The notes beneath the pieces were generated by a model, which did not search any database, was not told where the DNA came from, and was given only the letters and a program-made list of their open reading frames with translations. A DNA stretch of 57,509 bases, taken from NCBI GenBank assembly GCA_963544575.1, contig CAUUFZ010000005.1:1-57509 (forward strand). Reading direction: 5' to 3'. Positions 52,153 through 57,509 of this stretch are shown here, piece by piece (the first letter of the stretch is position 1; each line of letters begins with the position of its first letter). Origin of the DNA: Nanosyncoccus sp963544575. Lineage in GTDB: Bacteria > Patescibacteriota > Saccharimonadia > Saccharimonadales > Saccharimonadaceae. The translations under genes and the position numbers were made by a program.

Positions 52153-53235
52153 TTATCTTGGTTGATTCCCTGGGTAGTTGGTTGGGGTGGGATTAGCTGA
52201 AGTTTGATTGATTGAGGCTTGGTTTTGGGATAATGCGTGACCTGGAGCTTGCATTGGATTTTGCATTGGAGCTGGATTTTGGATTTGACCGGAGTTTTGC
52301 GTTGGAACTGGATTCATCCCAGGATTAAATTGCCTTGGTGCTTCTGGGTTTGGCCTTGGATTTTGGTCGTATGGACTAGGAGTTTTCTTGGTGTAAATGG
52401 TACCGATTTTATTAAAATCAATAAACGGCTCACGGACGGCGGTGTCAGGGTTATTGAAATTATAGAAGAGTTCAGAAAGTTCTTTAGTGTTAAGGCGAAC
52501 GGCGTTAACGCCAATACTGAAGAGGCCACTAACGATGGTTTCGACACGCTTATCGATTTCGGCGGTAGCCTTGTCGTAGGTGTTGCGATCGATCTTGGTG
52601 ATGAGATTAGTGTCATTACCACCGAAAAAACTACTGAAGATATTTTTAGTTTGAGTACTGGCTTTCTCAAGATCATTATTGATAAAATATGGCACCACGA
52701 TAAAGAAGGATTTATCCATAATATTAGCTTCTTGAGAAAGTAAGTCGATGAAGTTAATATAATCATCCATTAAAACGCCGAGTAGCATATTGTCATTGTT
52801 TTTACGAATTTCGGTGAGTTTTTCGATATATGGCGCGATATCGATACGCTGGGAACGAATAAGAATCTGGGTGGTGAAATTGAGAGAGTTAATAAAACCC
52901 TTATAAGAATACTCGACACCTTCACGTTCTGGTTCGGACATGAGGTCGAAGTTGATGGATTTACAAGCGACCACAGCGCGGAAAGAGCCATCTTTCATAA
53001 TAATTAAACCGTCACGAAGTTCGGAAAAAAGTAGAGTGGATTGAGTAGAGGAAGGGTCGACAATTTGACGTGGGGTAGCGGCAGTAGCTTGAGGCGACTG
53101 TGGAATAAATTGACTCATCGAACCCATGGTTTGAGGATTCATCATTTGAGGGTTGTTAGCCTGTGGATATCCCGGCATCGTTCCCTGATTCATTTGGGGA
53201 TTGGTTTGGTTTGGAGTGAAATTATTTTGATTCAT
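52153..53235 (-). CDS. TraC-like domain protein (VirB4 N-terminal-like)
   Basis: A 360-aa protein. The ends are Pro/Asn/Gln/Met-rich and disordered (residues 1-60 and 285-360). The central 220 residues carry LLFSELRDGLIIMKDGSFRAVVACKS followed by FINSLNFTTQILIRSQRIDI. This matches the N-terminal, non-ATPase region of TraC/VirB4 proteins. There is no P-loop. It sits between prgI and virB4, as in Gram-positive and CPR T4SS loci, and probably forms a complex with the ATPase. Confidence 0.8.
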   Translation of the reverse strand: MNQNNFTPNQTNPQMNQGTMPGYPQANNPQMMNPQTMGSMSQFIPQSPQATAATPRQIVDPSSTQSTLLFSELRDGLIIMKDGSFRAVVACKSINFDLMSEPEREGVEYSYKGFINSLNFTTQILIRSQRIDIAPYIEKLTEIRKNNDNMLLGVLMDDYINFIDLLSQEANIMDKSFFIVVPYFINNDLEKASTQTKNIFSSFFGGNDTNLITKIDRNTYDKATAEIDKRVETIVSGLFSIGVNAVRLNTKELSELFYNFNNPDTAVREPFIDFNKIGTIYTKKTPSPYDQNPRPNPEAPRQFNPGMNPVPTQNSGQIQNPAPMQNPMQAPGHALSQNQASINQTSANPTPTNYPGNQPR

Positions 53236-53243
53236 AGGCGCCT

Positions 53244-54200
53244 TTAATGTTGAATAAATGGATTTTGATTGATATTAGGGGTATTGGTTGGTGGCTGGTT
53301 AAAATTCGGAGTGTAGGGAGTTTGAGTGACGAAAGTTTGAGGCGCTGCATCGGGCGCAAGATTTTCGCGATAACGATTGGCTTCCTTACTAATAGTATTG
53401 ATAGAAAAATTCTGATTATTGGCGAGGTTTTGGTAATTAGAATTTAAAATCGATTGGTTGCGGTTGGCGATGGTATTGGCGTTTTGGACGGTTTGATTTT
53501 GGGTGAATGGATTAGGTGTGGACAGATTCGGCGTGGACTGATTTTGAGTAAATGGATTAGAGCCGAGAGTGGCCTGATGAGAAGAAATCGTGGCGGGACC
53601 CATGACGTTTTCCGTATTATTGATAGCGGCTTTCATTTGATTAATGATTTCAGTATGACGAGCAACTTTTTCTTTTTGCATGAGATTAATCAGATTTTGG
53701 TTTTGACTATCATCCATAAAATCATTGACATCTTCGGTGTCAGCGATGAAATTCTCGGTAAAATTACCATTATGATTGCCACGAATAGCATAGCCTTCGG
53801 AGTCGACAAGATTGGAAAGAAAACTCAGACGGTGACTGGCTTCTTCCTCACTGATATCGCGAGTGCGAGATTTTTCGATGATTTTAGGTGCAGTGATTTG
53901 TATAGTGGTCTCACCTTGACCAGGACGCCAGAAGCGCTTGTTAGGTTTCATATAAAAACTAACGATGGCGGCAAGGTAGGTTTCCATCGGCTGGTCTTTT
54001 TTTAGAGGTAGGGCCAAGACGAGAAAGAAAAAGATGACTGGAGTCGGAAGGAGTGCGAGTAAAGGAAAAATCTGAAAGAGAGCAGCAGCTAAGGCACCGG
54101 CAATCGCGGCAATTAAAAGATAAATAAATTGACGAAAAGTGAAGGGGCCAAGGAGTCTATCCTCTGCCTCAACGTCTTGTGGGACCTTATATGTAGCCAT
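53244..54200 (-). CDS. PrgI-family (VirB3-like) membrane protein
   Basis: A 318-aa protein. Residues 1-95 are a PrgI/VirB3-like domain: TYKVPQDVEAEDRLLGPFTFRQF, two membrane helices (about 26-46 and 48-66), and FYMKPNKRFWRPGQ. The rest (about 100-318) is an unusual Asn/Gln/Thr/Pro-rich extension with repeated NPFTQNQ-like segments, which is absent from ordinary PrgI proteins (about 100-150 aa). PrgI and VirB3 couple the VirB4 ATPase to the membrane channel. TGCTAAAAT ends 6 nt before the ATG. Confidence 0.88.
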   Translation of the reverse strand: MATYKVPQDVEAEDRLLGPFTFRQFIYLLIAAIAGALAAALFQIFPLLALLPTPVIFFFLVLALPLKKDQPMETYLAAIVSFYMKPNKRFWRPGQGETTIQITAPKIIEKSRTRDISEEEASHRLSFLSNLVDSEGYAIRGNHNGNFTENFIADTEDVNDFMDDSQNQNLINLMQKEKVARHTEIINQMKAAINNTENVMGPATISSHQATLGSNPFTQNQSTPNLSTPNPFTQNQTVQNANTIANRNQSILNSNYQNLANNQNFSINTISKEANRYRENLAPDAAPQTFVTQTPYTPNFNQPPTNTPNINQNPFIQH

Positions 54201-54206
54201 AATACT

Positions 54207-54215
54207 ATTTTAGCA
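54207..54215 (-). promoter_or_regulatory. Extended -10-like box, leaderless spacing (prgI)
   Basis: TGCTAAAAT on the minus strand ends 6 nt before the ATG at 54200. Confidence 0.5.
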
Positions 54216-54240
54216 TAAAAGGCTAGAGTTAATTTGAGGA

Positions 54241-57200
54241 TTACTTTGAAGATTTTTTGTGATTATATTTTTTAGCGTCTTGTTCGAGACGGCCTTCTTC
54301 ACTATTCTTCATGGTCTTAATTTTTTCGGCTAAATTACCATGTTCATCAGAGAAGACGAGCGCACGGACATTGTTATCCATTTGAGCAATGGCACCACTC
54401 TTCTGGCTGGAGAGAATAACATTACGAGCATCAGAGCTTTCAATTTGCTTGACGAAGATTTCTTTGGCAGCATTCTTAGCTTCAGCAAGTTTTTCTTCGT
54501 AGTATTTCTGTTTTTCGATAGGGTCGGTAGGGATTTCAGATTCATCGGCAGTGAGATCCTTGAAGGATTTAGCGGTGAAGAGCTGCATAATACCATTAAA
54601 GACATCAGATTTCATAGAGATAATATTGGCAGCCTTCTGCTTAGAAAGGAAGGTAGTGGCTTTCTTCAGACCAGTTTCGAGAATACTACTCTTCTTAGGA
54701 TCTTGAGTGAGCTCGAGAACCTTATCGTCGCGAGTATCGGCGTTATTCCAGTCGGCAGCATCAAGGCCGGTAATCATATTAATGAGAGAGTACATTTGAT
54801 CACCACCAGATTGGAAGTTAAGAGCAGCACTGGAGACATTGGAAAGTGTAGCATCGAAGAGGTCGACACCGTATTTTTGAGAAACGTTATTAATTTCACC
54901 GAAGACGGTACGTTCGGCTTTAACGAGAGAAGTACCTTTGAGAGCTTGAGCAAGATTAAATTTAGTAGTCTTTTCCTCGCCATCGAGGTCGCGAACTTTA
55001 CCAGTAGCAAATTGCTCGAAGGTAATACGATTATCTTGACGTTTACCAGTACTCCAGGCGGCGGTTTCAATATTACCAAACTTACCGAAGCGACCAAGGA
55101 CTGGGTCGGCATCCTTGAAAGCCATTAATTCCTTGAAGAGAACGTTGGCATTTTCAGTACCAGCAATGATTTTGCCATTATCTGAAAGATCTATGATACC
55201 TTCGAGAACTTTATCGTAGTCACCACGAGTAGCCATGACGCGCATTGTGGCAATCACACGTTCGAAGTCGGCGTCATTAATGGCTTTCTTGAAGTCGTTA
55301 TTAAGTACACCAGAATGAATACGGCTGTAATAAGTAGTGCGACGGTTGAGGCTGGCCTGGTATTCGCGATCATAATCGACGGAAATATCACCCAGTACAT
55401 TATCGATGGCGTCAATGACATGCTTAGGATTTTTGATATTGAGAGCTGGATCATAATCCCAGGCACTGGTACCAGCGGCGCGAACAATATATTTCTGATA
55501 TTCTTTATCGTTCTTAGCAATTTCGGCTTCGGTGAGATTGAAACGTTTAGCACTATTTTCAGAATGAGAATCAATATATTTCTCGTTAATTTCCTTCATC
55601 TTATTGAGATAGAATTTATCGGAAGCAACATCATTGTTATGGATTTCGCGATCGACAGTCTTTTGCTCGAGGAAATTTTGGGTCTGACGCTTGGCGAGAT
55701 CTTTTAATTCCCTGTTTTGGTAGCCATGCTTATTGATATAGTCGCCCATGTTGCTCATGAAATTTTCAACACGTTTATTAGCGTTTTCAGTACGGTATTT
55801 AAGTTCACGGTGGCGATATTCGTCCAACATTTCGGAGTTTTTCTTGATCGGGTCGGCTTTGGAGTAAATTGGTTTGCCGTTTTTGTGATAGCCAATAATT
55901 GGCGTGTTATTTTGGCGGGCCAAAAGTTGCTCAGTTAGTAAGAGTTTTTGATCTTCTTCATTACGCTTTGCTCTATGTTCGCGGAAGGCTTGATTTTGCA
56001 TAGCAATACGACTAATAGTCATGTCTGGACGAAGAGCGCCACCTTTACCCTCGAGGGCACGTTTTTGGTAGTTGGTACGAGCGAGATTGGCAGCGGTAGA
56101 AAATTCTTTGGATACGGAGTTATTAAGTTTACTACCAATACCACTAAGCGCCTGGTTAACGTCACCAAGAACAGATTTGGACATACTGAGCATTTTAACA
56201 GCGAACATAATTGGTAAGACTTGGACGGCAATACCAATAATTACACCAAAAGGGGTTTCAGAGCTGAAAATAAAGAGGTAGCCAAGTACCTTAGAAACAC
56301 CAAAAAGGAAGCTAAAGGCTGGGAAGAAGACTAGCATTTGAGCAAAAATTGATTTCCATTTTAGATAATACTTATGAGTATTTGGCAAGACGTAGAGTGC
56401 AAAGATGAGTGGTGAAGTAATGGTAAGTAGAATAACTACGGCTTGGCGAAGTGAAATAGTAATGAGACCGATAACGACGGCGATAAAACCAGCGAGGACG
56501 ATTGGGATGAGTGTAAAGAGGGCGCTAAGTAAACCACCAGAGGCAGCAACGGCAGTGGCGATACCGACGCCACCCAGAATGGTGAGTGAAGTACCACCGG
56601 CGATAGCAAGGAAAATATCATAGAGATTGAGAGGTTCGTCGAGCTTGGCTTCGGGATGTTGGCTTTGAATAGCAGTGGTGGCGATGCCTTCAAGAAAAGA
56701 TTTGAGGGCGTTACCAATAATATTACTAACATCGACGAGAACCTGACAAATCAGATAGCTAAAGTTAACCAAAATAGCGGCAATGATGAGCTTTGGTAAC
56801 ATCTTCTTGATATTGTAATTAGAAAAACCCAGGCCAGTAACCTGAGAGTAAACAATCAAAAGTAAGAAAATAATGAAAATAATATTAGCGATATTGCGAA
56901 CATAAGACCAGATGATATAAATCGGGGATTTATTATCGGTGGTAATTGGCTTGATGACGAGAAAATTTTCGATAGTAGAATAGAGCGCGTCGATTCCCTT
57001 CGCGAGAAGTCCGGTAGTCGGACAAATGATGAAGGAGAGAATACCAATTTGTTCAGAGCAGCTGAGCTCATTTTGTTTCTCGGAATCTGGATTTTCGGGA
57101 TTAGTGGTCCCATCAGAATTATTAGAGGTATTAGTTTGGTTCTGATTTTGGTTCTTGGTTTCAGCTTTTTCAGATTCGGTTTCGTTGGAATCATTACTTT

Positions 57201-57375
57201 CAGAATCAGTGGTTTCTCGGGAAGAATTTTCAGATGAGTTAGAAGAATTGTTTGAGTTGTTTGGGGCGGCGTAGGTATTTAGGGTGGTTAATGGAGAAAA
57301 AAGAGAAAACAAGGTAAAAAACAAGACAAAAATTGCCGTGCTGAATTTTCCTCTATGGTTGATTCCCTTATTCAT
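54241..57375 (-). CDS. VirB6/TrbL-like polytopic T4SS protein
   Basis: A 1044-aa protein. It has a signal-like N-terminus (about residues 1-36), then a Ser/Asn/Glu-rich extracellular stretch (38-105). About seven to eight membrane helices lie between 108 and 398, including IIFIIFLLLIVYSQVTGLGFSNYNIKK and LRQAVVILLTITSPLIFALYVLP. A very long polar helical cytoplasmic tail (about 400-1044) follows. The membrane part matches VirB6/TrbL-type channel proteins of conjugation systems, while the tail has no assignment. It is the first gene of the T4SS-like operon. Its TGATATAAT promoter is 26 nt upstream, without a clear ribosome site. Confidence 0.85.
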   Translation of the reverse strand: MNKGINHRGKFSTAIFVLFFTLFSLFSPLTTLNTYAAPNNSNNSSNSSENSSRETTDSESNDSNETESEKAETKNQNQNQTNTSNNSDGTTNPENPDSEKQNELSCSEQIGILSFIICPTTGLLAKGIDALYSTIENFLVIKPITTDNKSPIYIIWSYVRNIANIIFIIFLLLIVYSQVTGLGFSNYNIKKMLPKLIIAAILVNFSYLICQVLVDVSNIIGNALKSFLEGIATTAIQSQHPEAKLDEPLNLYDIFLAIAGGTSLTILGGVGIATAVAASGGLLSALFTLIPIVLAGFIAVVIGLITISLRQAVVILLTITSPLIFALYVLPNTHKYYLKWKSIFAQMLVFFPAFSFLFGVSKVLGYLFIFSSETPFGVIIGIAVQVLPIMFAVKMLSMSKSVLGDVNQALSGIGSKLNNSVSKEFSTAANLARTNYQKRALEGKGGALRPDMTISRIAMQNQAFREHRAKRNEEDQKLLLTEQLLARQNNTPIIGYHKNGKPIYSKADPIKKNSEMLDEYRHRELKYRTENANKRVENFMSNMGDYINKHGYQNRELKDLAKRQTQNFLEQKTVDREIHNNDVASDKFYLNKMKEINEKYIDSHSENSAKRFNLTEAEIAKNDKEYQKYIVRAAGTSAWDYDPALNIKNPKHVIDAIDNVLGDISVDYDREYQASLNRRTTYYSRIHSGVLNNDFKKAINDADFERVIATMRVMATRGDYDKVLEGIIDLSDNGKIIAGTENANVLFKELMAFKDADPVLGRFGKFGNIETAAWSTGKRQDNRITFEQFATGKVRDLDGEEKTTKFNLAQALKGTSLVKAERTVFGEINNVSQKYGVDLFDATLSNVSSAALNFQSGGDQMYSLINMITGLDAADWNNADTRDDKVLELTQDPKKSSILETGLKKATTFLSKQKAANIISMKSDVFNGIMQLFTAKSFKDLTADESEIPTDPIEKQKYYEEKLAEAKNAAKEIFVKQIESSDARNVILSSQKSGAIAQMDNNVRALVFSDEHGNLAEKIKTMKNSEEGRLEQDAKKYNHKKSSK

Positions 57376-57401
57376 AAAAAATAACTCAATTAATGCTTAT
57401 T

Positions 57402-57410
57402 ATTATATCA
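57402..57410 (-). promoter_or_regulatory. Extended -10 promoter of the T4SS-like operon
   Basis: TGATATAAT on the minus strand, 26 nt before the ATG at 57375. The remaining 99 nt to the window edge hold a small TATGCAA/TTGCATA inverted repeat (57453-57473) and no gene that I can support. Confidence 0.6.
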
Positions 57411-57509
57411 CATAACGGTAATGTCGTCAATGATGCGTAATAGCTCAGCACCTATGCAACAAAAGATTGCATAAAAATAAGGTAGCTCTTAAACTTATTT
57501 CTAGGATCT

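Noticed and set aside
57453..57473. TATGCAA/TTGCATA inverted repeat as a terminator or operator
   Set aside because: The stem is short with no T run on either side in the proper place, and the window ends soon after. There is too little to call it.
1..57509. Recoded TGA (as in SR1/Gracilibacteria)
   Set aside because: TGA serves as the stop of several intact genes (for example at 7945, 29851 and 31997), and all conserved proteins read through without internal TGA.
7215..57509. tRNA or rRNA genes in the intergenic spaces
   Set aside because: I read all longer spacers (7215-7330, 34526-34823, 41054-41297, 42722-42976, 57411-57509) and saw no tRNA-like cloverleaf with a TTC arm and no rRNA sequence.

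Overview
The window looks like the chromosome of an ultra-small Patescibacteria/CPR bacterium, most likely a Candidatus Saccharibacteria (TM7) relative. This assignment is inferred from gene content and not from a search. The sequence is AT-rich and densely packed, with many 0-10 nt gaps and 1-4 nt overlaps. It reads cleanly in the standard code with TGA used as a stop, which argues against SR1/Gracilibacteria. It combines a dnaA-dnaN-recF / rpmH-rnpA-yidC-jag origin neighbourhood, a PrgI/TraC-like/VirB4/VirB6-like type IV secretion (T4SS) cluster, LCP and CapA proteins, and many glycosyltransferases, but almost no biosynthesis genes. No tRNA, rRNA, CRISPR array or insertion sequence was recognised.

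Layout. (1) 0-4.5 kb, minus strand: a Wzy-type glycan operon (polyprenyl-phosphate sugar transferase, GT4, O-antigen-ligase-like protein). (2) 4.6-13.8 kb: glmS, a coiled-coil unknown, a histidine phosphatase, an Ala/Pro/Thr-rich unknown, groEL-groES behind a CIRCE operator, a MurE-like ligase, a convergent degenerate half Mur ligase and a membrane protein. (3) 13.9-27.5 kb: a second glycan locus with an ABC O-antigen/teichoic-type exporter, GT2 and GT4 enzymes, galE, a methyltransferase-like membrane protein, two large plus-strand fusion proteins, and a prs-UbiA-HAD set that could make polyprenyl-phosphoryl-ribose. (4) 27.5-35.2 kb, minus strand: a lysozyme-like/ricin-lectin surface protein with an exact 447-bp internal duplication, its coupled partner, a CapA-like protein, a membrane CxxC protein, a cysteine-desulfurase-like enzyme, and a LexA-type repressor without protease domain. 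(5) 35.3-45.1 kb: LCP ligase, jag-yidC-rnpA with an ABC exporter inserted before rpmH, then dnaA-dnaN-recF with DnaA-box clusters. (6) 45.1-57.4 kb, minus strand: a T4SS-like operon running from the VirB6-like protein through PrgI, TraC-like, VirB4, a 988-aa membrane protein, a peptidoglycan hydrolase and a PEGA protein.

The genes suggest an organism that invests in building and anchoring surface glycans, remodelling peptidoglycan and contacting another cell. A striking regulatory theme is a TGnTATAAT extended -10 box placed 6-8 nt before the start codon of about a dozen genes, which predicts widespread leaderless mRNAs.
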